From JBLHKT01 sp043101615 (GTDB lineage Bacteria > Planctomycetota > Phycisphaerae > Phycisphaerales > UBA1924), in the NCBI GenBank assembly GCA_043101615.1, contig JBICID010000101.1, positions 1 through 64,000 of the forward strand: a stretch of 64,000 nucleotides of DNA, in the 5' to 3' direction. Positions 8,082-15,710 of the stretch are shown here, in pieces. Every line of letters begins with the position of its first letter. The first letter of the stretch is position 1. The notes under the pieces were generated by a model. That model searched no databases. It was not told the DNA's origin and worked only from the letters and a program-made list of their open reading frames with translations. The translations under genes and the position numbers were made by a program.

Positions 8082-8588
8082 TCAGGGCTCGGGGAAGTCG
8101 AGCGTCTCGGCGTCGGCGCGGCGCTGGAGGCCCCGGTTCATCTCGAACATCGCGATGGCCTCGTGCTGCGAGGCGGAGAGGAACCCGTTGGCGTGGGTCC
8201 ACCAGGGGTTGATGGCGGCGGGCTCGAGGTCGAGGCGGGCGACGCCGAGCGGGCGGTCCACGTGGTACGCGGTCAGCCCGGCGGGGACGGGGGCCTCGAG
8301 GATGTAGTCGTGCCGGCTGGCGGGTTCGAGGACCAATCTCAGCTCACCGCGCTCGGGGATCGCGACGGGGCCGAGCGTGGCGGTGGCCCCGGGGCCCAGC
8401 ACACGACGGACGGGTGTGGTCTCGCGTGCGGCGCCGGTGTGGACGATGCGCGCGGCGACCCGGTTGGGTGCGTCGTTGTGCAGGCGGACGCTGGCGGTCT
8501 CGGGGGCGGAGCAGCCCGCGACGGCGCCGGCGGCGCACAGGGCGAGCGGGGCGAGACGGCGGTACGAGTGGGGGGGGTGGTCGGTCAT
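8082..8588 (-). CDS. small lipoprotein, paralogue of 3614-4072
   Basis: The 168-residue protein carries a signal sequence with lipobox AVAGC and then ASVRLHNDAPNRVAARIVH, clearly homologous to the lipoprotein at 3614-4072. Shared elements continue through VRR, TLGP, LRLVLE and GLTAYHVDRPL. The C-terminal 50 residues (ending in a charged helix, RGLQRRADAE) have no counterpart in the paralogue. It is transcribed in the same direction as the nuoD and peptidase genes upstream, separated from them by a 315-base repeat-containing gap. The function is unknown. Confidence 0.75.
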   Translation of the reverse strand: MTDHPPHSYRRLAPLALCAAGAVAGCSAPETASVRLHNDAPNRVAARIVHTGAARETTPVRRVLGPGATATLGPVAIPERGELRLVLEPASRHDYILEAPVPAGLTAYHVDRPLGVARLDLEPAAINPWWTHANGFLSASQHEAIAMFEMNRGLQRRADAETLDFPEP

Positions 8589-8903
8589 CCGCTCCTCCGG
8601 GTGCGAGCCCGGGGCCGGGGGCGGTCCCGGGTCGGGGCGTCGTCACCCGAATCGGCGGGGAACCGGGAGCAGTGGAGGGGAGCGCACGACGGACCCGAGC
8701 GGGTGGGGGTGTGTGCGGGTTGGAGGGGGCGGGGGGGCGTGGTTGGGGGGCGTGACGATGGAATCGGACGTTGGGGCGTGTGTGCAGAGTCCGAGGACGC
8801 CGAGCCTGAGCGGAGCGAAGGCTCGGACTGGGTTTGCCGGGGTCCGATGCTTCGCGTTGCTCAGCTTCGGGGTCTCCTGGAGCGGGGCCTTGTTCGCGAT
8901 CCC
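8589..8903. other. gene-free stretch with repeat copy B
   Basis: This 315-base gap lies between the trypsin-like peptidase gene and the lipoprotein gene. It contains the second copy of the 75-90 base element (8796-8870), a G-rich tract around 8720-8755 and presumably the lipoprotein promoter. No gene is supported. Confidence 0.6.
8796..8870 (+). repeat. 75-base intergenic element, copy B
   Basis: It shares with 6955-7044 the block GACGCCGAG, CTGAGCGGAGCGAAGG, CTCGG and then GGGTCCGA, GCTTCGCG and AGCTTCGG. It is about 15 bases shorter in the middle. The orientation relative to the flanking minus-strand genes is the same in both copies. Confidence 0.8.
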
Positions 8904-9746
8904 TCAGGGCGACTCGATCGCCTCTCGTGCCTGGTTCGGGACGGGAGCGAGCACCACGGTGCGGGAGAGGGGGTTCCACTTCGAGCGTGAGACCACGCCG
9001 ACGAGGGCCATGCGGTCGTCGTTGCGGACGAAGGCGGCGCCCCCGGAGAGGCCGAAGAGGTCGAGCGAGCCCACGCCGGGGAGCTCGACCTGCAGGCCCC
9101 AGCGGTCGTGGTGGGGGAGCGCCCGGCCGGCGAGGACGGTCGCCGGCGGGTAGAGCCAGCCCGAGTCTTCGGGCGTGGGCCAGTCCGGGCGCGGCATGCC
9201 CGCGTCCCATCCGTCCGGGAGGTAGCGGCTGGGGTAGCCGACGAGGTAGACGGTCTCGCCCGGGGTCGGTGTGTCGAGTTCGGTGACGGGGGCCCCCTCG
9301 GGCATGCCCTCCCAGTCGATCTCGAGCAGGGCCCAGTCGAGGGCATGGTTCTCCGCGTCGCCCTCGTCGGCGACGACGATCTCTCGGGAGCGCGAGCCGA
9401 TCAGCCCGAGCGCCGACATGGTGTAGGCCCGGGGCTCGCCGTCGACGGTGAGGCGGATGGTGCTGGCCTCCGGGTCGCTCGCGTGCAGGAACCCCTTGCC
9501 CACGGCGGAGTGGGCGGCGGTGAGGCCACGCCCGTTCGGGAGGAGGATGACGCTGGCGATGGTTCCCTCGAGCTCGCCGTCGGGCGTGATCGACGCGGTC
9601 GCGAACAGCGGCAGGACGTGCAGCACGGCCCGGGCGATCGCGGGGTCGGCGTTGATCTCGTCGCTGGTGAGTGCCCGGGGCTGGGCGCACCCGACCAGGA
9701 GCAGCGCCGCGGATAGCAGACTCGCAGCCAGGCGCCCGGCTCGCAC
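8904..9746 (-). CDS. trypsin-like serine peptidase, lipoprotein
   Basis: The 280-residue protein starts at a GTG, chosen because it puts a signal peptide with lipobox LLVGC (C20) directly at the N-terminus. The trypsin triad is visible as H79 (LTAAHS), D137 (LDWALLEID) and S234 (FGLSGGAAF). No PDZ domain follows, unlike DegP/HtrA. The gene begins eight bases after the nuoD stop codon on the same strand, so the two are probably co-transcribed, an odd partnership. It would act at the envelope. The peptidase fold is convincing although overall similarity to classical trypsins is low. Confidence 0.8.
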   Translation of the reverse strand: MRAGRLAASLLSAALLLVGCAQPRALTSDEINADPAIARAVLHVLPLFATASITPDGELEGTIASVILLPNGRGLTAAHSAVGKGFLHASDPEASTIRLTVDGEPRAYTMSALGLIGSRSREIVVADEGDAENHALDWALLEIDWEGMPEGAPVTELDTPTPGETVYLVGYPSRYLPDGWDAGMPRPDWPTPEDSGWLYPPATVLAGRALPHHDRWGLQVELPGVGSLDLFGLSGGAAFVRNDDRMALVGVVSRSKWNPLSRTVVLAPVPNQAREAIESP

Positions 9747-9754
9747 GGGCCGCC

Positions 9755-11044
9755 CTAGCGGTCCAGCTCGGCCGCGACGACGTTGATCGAGCCGATGACG
9801 GCGACGATGTCGGCGAGCATGTGTCCCTCGACGAGCTTGGAGACGAGCTGGTAGTTGATGAAGCTGGGGGGGCGGGTCTTGACGCGCCAGGCGCGCGGGC
9901 CGCCGTCGGAGACGATGTAGTAGCCCAGCTCGCCGTTGGCGGTCTCGTTGGCGCCGTAGGCCTCTGCGACCGGGGGCTCCCAGCCTCGGTTGCTCATGAT
10001 GAGCTCGAAGTGCTGGATGAGTCCCTCGATGGAGCCGTACACGTCGCCCTTGTCGGGCTTGACCATCTTGGAGTCTGCGAAGACGTCGATGGGCCCGCCG
10101 GGGATGTGGTCGATGAGCTGGTCGATGATCTTGATTGCCTGCTTGACCTCTTCCAGGCGGACCTGGAAGCGTGCGTAGACGTCGCCGTCCTCGGCGAGGG
10201 GGACGGAGAACCTGACTTTCTCGGCGCCCTGGCCGTCCCAGTTGTCGGCGTAGCAGAGGTAGGGCTCGTCCTTGCGGAGGTCTCGCCGGACGCCCGAGGC
10301 GCGGGCCATGGGTCCGGAGCAGGACCAGGCGATGGCCTCGTCGTGTGTGAGCACGCCGATGCCCTGGGTGCGGTCGATGAAGATGCGGTTGCGGCTGACG
10401 AGGCCGTCGAGGTCGTTGAGTGCGGTGGGGAGGTCGTCGTGGATGAAGTTCTTGACCATGCGCTTGAAGGTCTCCTCGTCTGGGAGGTCCTGCATGGCGC
10501 CGCCGACGCGGGTCCAGTCGGGGTGGAAGCGCTGGCCGGAGATGTAGTCGCAGATGTCGTAGATCTTCTCGCGCGGGTTGAATGCGTAGAGGAAGCCGGT
10601 GAAGGCGCCCAGGTCGAGGGCCGCGGCCCCGAGGCAGAGCAGGTGGTCCTGGATGCGTGCCAGCTCGGCCATGATGGTGCGGAGGACTTTGGCGCGTGGG
10701 GTGATCTCGATGCCGAAGAGGGTCTCGACGGCGTGGTGCCAGCAGATGTCGTTGGCGATGGGTGAGAGGTAGTTCATGCGCGACACGATGGTCACGTACT
10801 GGTTGTAGTCGAGGTGCTCGCCGAGCTTCTCGAATCCGGAGTGCAGGTAGCCGATGTGGGGCGTGCAGCGTGCGATGCGCTCGCCGTCGAGCTCGAGCAC
10901 GAGGCGGAGCGTGGTGTGCGTCGCGGGGTGCTGGGGCCCGAAGTTGAGCACCCAGCGGTCGCCGGTGTCCACGTGCTCGTTGAGGTACTTGGTGGTCTCG
11001 ATGTCGGTGTCGTAGCCTTCGTCTGGGCGGAGCGTGTAGGGCAT
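9755..11044 (-). CDS. nuoD: NADH-quinone oxidoreductase subunit D
   Basis: This 429-residue protein is the 49-kDa subunit of complex I that lines the quinone pocket. The family signature is clear: NFGPQHPATHTTLRLVLELDGE near residue 35, GYLHSGFEKL, YVTIVSRMNYLSP, and a C-terminal RVKTRPPSFINYQ followed by DIVAVIGSINVVAAELDR. The length is normal for the family. No nuoC or nuoE lies beside it; nuoE is almost 7 kb away at 2515-3090, so complex I genes are dispersed at this locus. Upstream is a divergent metal-efflux permease gene. Confidence 0.97.
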   Translation of the reverse strand: MPYTLRPDEGYDTDIETTKYLNEHVDTGDRWVLNFGPQHPATHTTLRLVLELDGERIARCTPHIGYLHSGFEKLGEHLDYNQYVTIVSRMNYLSPIANDICWHHAVETLFGIEITPRAKVLRTIMAELARIQDHLLCLGAAALDLGAFTGFLYAFNPREKIYDICDYISGQRFHPDWTRVGGAMQDLPDEETFKRMVKNFIHDDLPTALNDLDGLVSRNRIFIDRTQGIGVLTHDEAIAWSCSGPMARASGVRRDLRKDEPYLCYADNWDGQGAEKVRFSVPLAEDGDVYARFQVRLEEVKQAIKIIDQLIDHIPGGPIDVFADSKMVKPDKGDVYGSIEGLIQHFELIMSNRGWEPPVAEAYGANETANGELGYYIVSDGGPRAWRVKTRPPSFINYQLVSKLVEGHMLADIVAVIGSINVVAAELDR

Positions 11045-11207
11045 GGTGGCCTCGGCGGGGTCTGGGATACGGATGCGTCCGTGTCGGGGCGGGTCTGCGG
11101 GGCGGATGATAGGGGCGGGGCACCCGCCCGGTCGCGGGGATTCGGGGCGGGCCGGGGTTCGGACGCGGGCGCAAGGCGTTGCGGTCGCGTGCGCTAGGAT
11201 GGTGGGT

Positions 11208-12407
11208 ATGGATTTCTTGCGCTCGTGGGTCGAGAGTTTCTGGTTCATCCTGGTCGAGAGCGGGGTGTGGCTGATCTTCGGCTTCGGGCTGGCGGGGGCG
11301 ATGCACGCCCTGATCCCGGGCGGATTCATCGAGAGGCAGCTGTCCGGGCGGGGTGCGTGGCCCATCGCCAAGGCGAGCCTGATGGGGATCCCGCTGCCGT
11401 TGTGCTCGTGCAGCGTGATCCCGGTGGCCTCGGGGCTGCGCCGGGGCGGGGCGAGCCGCGGGGCGAGCGCCGCGTTCGCGATCTCGACGCCTCAGACGGG
11501 GGAGGAGTCGATCCCGCTGACGTGGGCGCTGTTCGGGCCGGTGTTCGCCATTGCGCGACCGATCGTGGCTGTTGGGACGGCGCTCACGGCGGGGCTGCTG
11601 ATCGAGGGGTTCGGGGGGGAGCACAAGGCGGAGGGCGAGTCGAAGGGGTGTTCGAAGTGCGGGCCCAAGGATGAGCCCGAGCCGGTGAAGGCGTGCTGTT
11701 CGGGCGGTCCCGTCGCTGGCGCTCCGGGCTCGTCGGAGAAGAAGCAGTCGTGCTGTTCGGACGGCAGCGAGCACGCGGGGCACGACCATGGGGGGGATGA
11801 TGGGGACCGGGTGCGGATGGGCGAGTCGTTTCCGCGTCGGCTGATGCGGGCGACGCGTCACGGGTTCGTGACGATGCCGGTGGACCTGGCGCCGTGGCTG
11901 GCGGTGGGGCTGGTGCTGGCGGGGGTGATCTCCGCGTCGATGCCGGAGGACTGGATCGCGGAGCACGTGGGCACGGGGATCGTGCCGATGCTGGCGATGC
12001 TGGTGATCGGGGTGCCCCTGTACATCTGCGCCACGAGCTCGACGCCGCTGGCGTTCAGCCTGGTCGCGGCCGGGCTCTCGCCCGGGGCGGCGCTGGTGCT
12101 GCTGCTGGCGGGCCCGGCGACGAACGTGGCGACGATCTCGTGGGCGCTCAAGGACCTGGGCGTGCGGGCGACGGCGATCTACCTGGCGACGATCGCGGGG
12201 CTGAGCCTGGCGTGCGGGCTGGCGTTCGACGCGCTGCTGGGGGGCACGATCCGGCTGGCGAGCGAGGGGTCGGTGCACGCGATGGACCACGGGGCGCTGT
12301 ACGAGGGCGGGGCGGTGGCCCTGCTGCTGCTGCTGGTCGTGGCGCTGGCGGTTCGAGGGATCGAGGCGGTCGGGCCGATGCTGACATCGAGGCATGCGCA
12401 TGGCTGA
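11208..12407 (+). CDS. SO_0444-like metal-efflux permease
   Basis: The 399-residue protein belongs to the COG0701 permease group (ArsP / SO_0444-like). Two hydrophobic halves carry the family motifs PLCSCSVIPVASGLR and ATSSTPLAFSLVAAGLSPG, with about eight to ten spans. Between them, roughly residues 145-205, is a Cys- and His-rich soluble loop (CSKCG, ACCSG, SCCSD, HAGHDHGG) that probably binds metal and suggests copper or zinc efflux rather than arsenic. The ATG at 11208 was chosen for its AGGA site eight bases upstream; an in-frame ATG at 11199 is possible. Its end overlaps the start of the sulfotransferase gene. Confidence 0.85.
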   Translation: MDFLRSWVESFWFILVESGVWLIFGFGLAGAMHALIPGGFIERQLSGRGAWPIAKASLMGIPLPLCSCSVIPVASGLRRGGASRGASAAFAISTPQTGEESIPLTWALFGPVFAIARPIVAVGTALTAGLLIEGFGGEHKAEGESKGCSKCGPKDEPEPVKACCSGGPVAGAPGSSEKKQSCCSDGSEHAGHDHGGDDGDRVRMGESFPRRLMRATRHGFVTMPVDLAPWLAVGLVLAGVISASMPEDWIAEHVGTGIVPMLAMLVIGVPLYICATSSTPLAFSLVAAGLSPGAALVLLLAGPATNVATISWALKDLGVRATAIYLATIAGLSLACGLAFDALLGGTIRLASEGSVHAMDHGALYEGGAVALLLLLVVALAVRGIEAVGPMLTSRHAHG

Positions 12408-13248
12408 CACGACCGACCAACCCGCCGACGCGACCGCGGCCCCGCCTCCCGGCGGGGCGGGGCTCGTGCTGGTGATCGGGCCGCCCCGGTGCGGGACGAC
12501 CGCGATGCTCGACGCGATCCGGTGCCACCCGCACGCGCGGTTCGAGCGGTCCAGCGTGCTTTTCGGGCGTCTGACGCGCGGCAGCCACGACCGCTACCCG
12601 CGCGAGCTGTGCGTGCAGAGCGGGGGCGTGCGGGTCGAGCAGCGCCCGAAGGAGCTGGTGCGGGTCCCGACGTTCAACCTGGCCGACGAGGACCGCCAGG
12701 GCGGCTGGATGGTGGAGCGCCTGCACCCGCACTTCTTTCTGCAGGAGCCGGACTGGCTGCTGGCGCGGGTCGAGCAGCTCGAGGGGGCGGGGGCGCCGGT
12801 GCGCCTGGTGCTGCGGGTGCGCGAGCCGCGTGCGATGCTGCGGTCGCACTGGGGGTACAAGCGTCGCAGCCCGGGCTGGCAGGAGTGGCTGGGGGACGAG
12901 CGTCTGGTGGAGTTCGCGCGCGGGTCGTACGAGAGCGTGGAGTCGATCGCGAAGCGTCGCCCGGACTGCGTGGTGAGCGTGTTCGAGGACCGTCTCTCGG
13001 CCGTGGAGGCCCGTCGCGTGTACGACGCGCTCTGGCCCGGTGGGGACTGGGGCCCGCTGGCCTCGGAGGTGGAGGTCGAGGCCGCGGTGGAGCGGCGCGG
13101 GGCGCGCGCGATGCAGACCTTCACGCGCGCGGGCGAGAACGGGCAGGACACGGACGGCGAGGCCCAGTTCAAGGCGATCCTGCGCAAGGGCTCGAAGCAC
13201 CTGAAGGCCTGCGAGCGGGCGTACGAGGCGATCGTGGGGGCGGGCTGA
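12400..13248 (+). CDS. sulfotransferase-family protein
   Basis: The 282-residue protein has the PAPS-binding loop GPPRCGTT at residues 27-34 near the N-terminus and a later LVLRVREPRAMLRSHW segment that corresponds to the 3'-phosphate-binding strand and helix (R-x-P-x-x-x-x-x-S-x-W). It would transfer sulfate from PAPS to an unknown acceptor, possibly a polysaccharide. The ATG at 12400 is preferred because GAGG lies seven bases upstream; an ATG at 12394 is also in frame. The start overlaps the preceding permease gene by eight bases, so the two are translationally coupled, though their functions are not obviously linked. Confidence 0.75.
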   Translation: MADTTDQPADATAAPPPGGAGLVLVIGPPRCGTTAMLDAIRCHPHARFERSSVLFGRLTRGSHDRYPRELCVQSGGVRVEQRPKELVRVPTFNLADEDRQGGWMVERLHPHFFLQEPDWLLARVEQLEGAGAPVRLVLRVREPRAMLRSHWGYKRRSPGWQEWLGDERLVEFARGSYESVESIAKRRPDCVVSVFEDRLSAVEARRVYDALWPGGDWGPLASEVEVEAAVERRGARAMQTFTRAGENGQDTDGEAQFKAILRKGSKHLKACERAYEAIVGAG

Positions 13249-13289
13249 GTCTTGGGTGTGGGGGGTTGTGTGTCGCGGACTTTGGAAGA

Positions 13290-13321
13290 CACGGGTTGCC
13301 CTCCGGTCAACCCGTGGCACC
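13290..13321 (+). repeat. REP-like hairpin with GCACCC tail
   Basis: A hairpin of CACGGGTTG with CAACCCGTG around CCCTCCGGT is followed by GCACCC and TCACGAGA. It is nearly identical to 8030-8063. It lies between convergent genes (a sulfotransferase on + and an amylase on -), where it may also stop transcription. Confidence 0.8.
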
Positions 13322-13351
13322 CTCACGAGAGGTGTTGGACGAGTGGGGGGG

Positions 13352-15037
13352 TCAGTCGAGCTGGATGACGTGGGTGGCGTAGGGGCGGAGAGTGGGGATC
13401 GGGCGCCACTTGTCGGGGTGGTTGGGGAGGATGCGCGCGACCGGCTCGCCGGTGAGCAGGTCCGTGTGCTCGCGCTCGGGGTCGAGGCCCAATGACGCGG
13501 CGTCGACGCGGAAGTCGGTCTCGGTCCGGGGCCCGGCGTTGACGATGACGAGCAGCCGCTGCCCGTTCTCGATCGTGCGGGTGTAGGCCACGACGGTGGA
13601 GGGGTGGTCCTCGGGCGTGATGAGCGTGAAGTCCCCCCGGCGGAGTGCGGGGTGGTCGGCACGCAGGCGGATGAGCGTGCGGTACCAGCTCAGCAGGCTG
13701 TCGGGGTCGTCGGTCTGGGTCTCGACCGAGGCGGTGCGGGCGTTGGGCTGGGGCTGCTCCCAGGGCGTGCCGGTGGTGAAGCCGACGGTGTCGCGGTCGG
13801 GGGTCCACTGCATGGGGGTGCGGATGCGCGGGTGCGGGCCGGTGCCGATCATGCCGAGCTCCTCGCCGTAGTAGACGAACGGGGTGCCGGGGTTGGTCAG
13901 CAGCAGGGCCGCGGCGGCCTTCGCGCGCGGGACCGAGTCGCCCATAAACGGCATGGAGCGGTCCATGTCGTGGTTGGAGAGGAACGTGCTGGCCCGGTGC
14001 CCGTTCAGGCGGAAGGAGCGTGCCAGGTCGCGGCGCAGGCGGGGCGTGTCGGTGTCGCGTAGGCCCTCCATCACGGCGTAGGCGAACGGGAAATCGAAGC
14101 AGGAATCGAGCGTCGGGCTGTCGCCCCCGATGTAGCGTTCGATCTGCTCGGGCGAGTCCCACACCTCGCCGACCATCCAGGCCCCGGGCTTCACGGACTG
14201 CACGTGGGCGGAGAAGTCCTTGAACCAGTCGATGGTGTCCTGGGTGTTCTCGAGCTGGTCGCCGCGCTCGATGAGGTACTTGATGGCGTCGAGGCGGAAG
14301 CCGTCCACGCCGACGTCCTCGAGCCAGAAGCGGGCGACGTCGTGCATCGCCTCGGTGACCTCGGGGGTGTCGTAGTTGAGGTCCGGCATGCCGGACCAGA
14401 AGACGCCGTAGAAGGAGTCGTCCTGCGCCTCGGGCGGGAGGGGCTCGGGGGGCTGGATGTTGCGGTCGCTGAGCGTGTGCCACGCGACCTGTCCCCACGG
14501 CCCGCGCTGGTCGGGCCTCTCGTCGCGCCAGACGAACCAGTCGCGCTTGTCGGAGTCGGGCAGGGTGGACTCGAGGAACCAGGGGTGCCGGCTGGAGCAG
14601 TGGTTGAGGACGAGGTCGAAGACGACGCGGATGCCGCGTGCGTGGCAGGCGTCGAGCAGCTCGCGGAAGTCGTCCATGGTGCCGTAGTCGGGCTCGGTGC
14701 TGGTGTAGTCGGTGGCGTCGTACCCGTGGTAGGAGGGGGACTCTGCGATCGGGAGCAGCCAGAGGGCGGTGACGCCGAGGTCGGTGTCGGTGGTGGGGTC
14801 GCCGTCGTTGAGGTAGTCGAGCCGCTCGATCATGCCGCGGAAGTCGCCGATGCCGTCCCCGGCGAGCGGGCCGGTGGTGGAGTCGGCGAAGGAGCGGACG
14901 AAGGCGAGGTAGAAGACGGCGTCGGTGGCCCAGCCGGGCTCGAGGGCGTGGCGGTCGTCGGTCGGGGCTTCGTGTACTGCCGCGCATGCGGGCATGAGAC
15001 ACATGTAAGCCGCGGCAAGCATGCAGAATGTTTTCAT
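13352..15037 (-). CDS. GH13 alpha-amylase-family enzyme, exported
   Basis: The 561-residue protein has a short signal sequence with a lipobox-like LMPAC, then a complete GH13 barrel. Conserved regions are visible: region I DLVLNH, region II GFRLDAIKYL with the nucleophile Asp, region III GEVWDS with the acid Glu, and region IV FLSNHD. A C-terminal beta domain follows. It probably hydrolyses alpha-1,4-glucans or oligosaccharides outside the cytoplasm; the FVYYGEELGM and TPMQW segments are typical of the oligosaccharide-acting GH13 subfamilies. It lacks the GC-type dockerin tail of the other amylases in this window, consistent with lipid anchoring instead. It is divergent from the small membrane-protein gene at 15089. 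Confidence 0.92.
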   Translation of the reverse strand: MKTFCMLAAAYMCLMPACAAVHEAPTDDRHALEPGWATDAVFYLAFVRSFADSTTGPLAGDGIGDFRGMIERLDYLNDGDPTTDTDLGVTALWLLPIAESPSYHGYDATDYTSTEPDYGTMDDFRELLDACHARGIRVVFDLVLNHCSSRHPWFLESTLPDSDKRDWFVWRDERPDQRGPWGQVAWHTLSDRNIQPPEPLPPEAQDDSFYGVFWSGMPDLNYDTPEVTEAMHDVARFWLEDVGVDGFRLDAIKYLIERGDQLENTQDTIDWFKDFSAHVQSVKPGAWMVGEVWDSPEQIERYIGGDSPTLDSCFDFPFAYAVMEGLRDTDTPRLRRDLARSFRLNGHRASTFLSNHDMDRSMPFMGDSVPRAKAAAALLLTNPGTPFVYYGEELGMIGTGPHPRIRTPMQWTPDRDTVGFTTGTPWEQPQPNARTASVETQTDDPDSLLSWYRTLIRLRADHPALRRGDFTLITPEDHPSTVVAYTRTIENGQRLLVIVNAGPRTETDFRVDAASLGLDPEREHTDLLTGEPVARILPNHPDKWRPIPTLRPYATHVIQLD

Positions 15038-15088
15038 GAGGCCATGGTAAGCACAGAACAACCCGGAATCGGACTCGTATCTAGCGGG

Positions 15089-15709
15089 ATGTCGGAAAGT
15101 GACGCGTCGAAGCAAGAGTCAAAGAGCTTCCACGACCCGAAGTCGCTCAGAGTGTGGCTCAAGGTGGACCTTGGACTGTCCGCGGCTTGGTTACTTCTTG
15201 CGATGTACTCGCTCTCAGACTCTGGCCCGGACCTGCTCCGATGGTTGGCTCTCACAGTGATCGGGGGCTGGCTGGCATTGACATGGATTCTCAGACTTGT
15301 AATCGCGATCGTTCGATGCGGTTTCGATCAAGCCAGAGTGAGTGCGGTTCTCCCGCCACTGATGAACGCGTCGATCCCGTTGTGCGGAGCTGCGGGGCTT
15401 GTGCTCTTGGTGACATCACTCGACACGAGGATCCGGTTCGGGATTAGCGAGCCTGCCATGCGGCGGGCCGCACTCTCGGCACTCGCTGGCTCCGAACCCG
15501 AAACACCGGCCTGGATCGGGCTGTATCGCGTCCGCGGCATCACGACCACCAACGACGGAGTCGTCTGCTTCGAGACCGCGCGTGGATTTGTATTCGAGGA
15601 ATGGGGATTCGCGTTCTCGGAAACGCCGCTGTCGACTGGAATCCGAGTGAATGGGTTCGTTTATCGAGAGTTGAACAGCCCCTGGTACCTCTACGAGTGG
15701 TCCGATTGA
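15089..15709 (+). CDS. unknown membrane protein, lower GC
   Basis: I do not recognise this 206-residue protein. It has a charged N-terminus (MSESDASKQESKS), then about three hydrophobic segments (around residues 30-45, 50-78 and 90-108) and a soluble C-terminal domain rich in aromatic residues ending in WYLYEWSD. Base composition and codon use are visibly less GC-rich than in its neighbours, hinting at different ancestry. An in-frame ATG at 15044 would add 15 residues; neither start has a convincing ribosome binding site. It is divergent from the amylase gene with at most 51 bases between the starts. Confidence 0.6.
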   Translation: MSESDASKQESKSFHDPKSLRVWLKVDLGLSAAWLLLAMYSLSDSGPDLLRWLALTVIGGWLALTWILRLVIAIVRCGFDQARVSAVLPPLMNASIPLCGAAGLVLLVTSLDTRIRFGISEPAMRRAALSALAGSEPETPAWIGLYRVRGITTTNDGVVCFETARGFVFEEWGFAFSETPLSTGIRVNGFVYRELNSPWYLYEWSD

Positions 15710-15710
15710 A

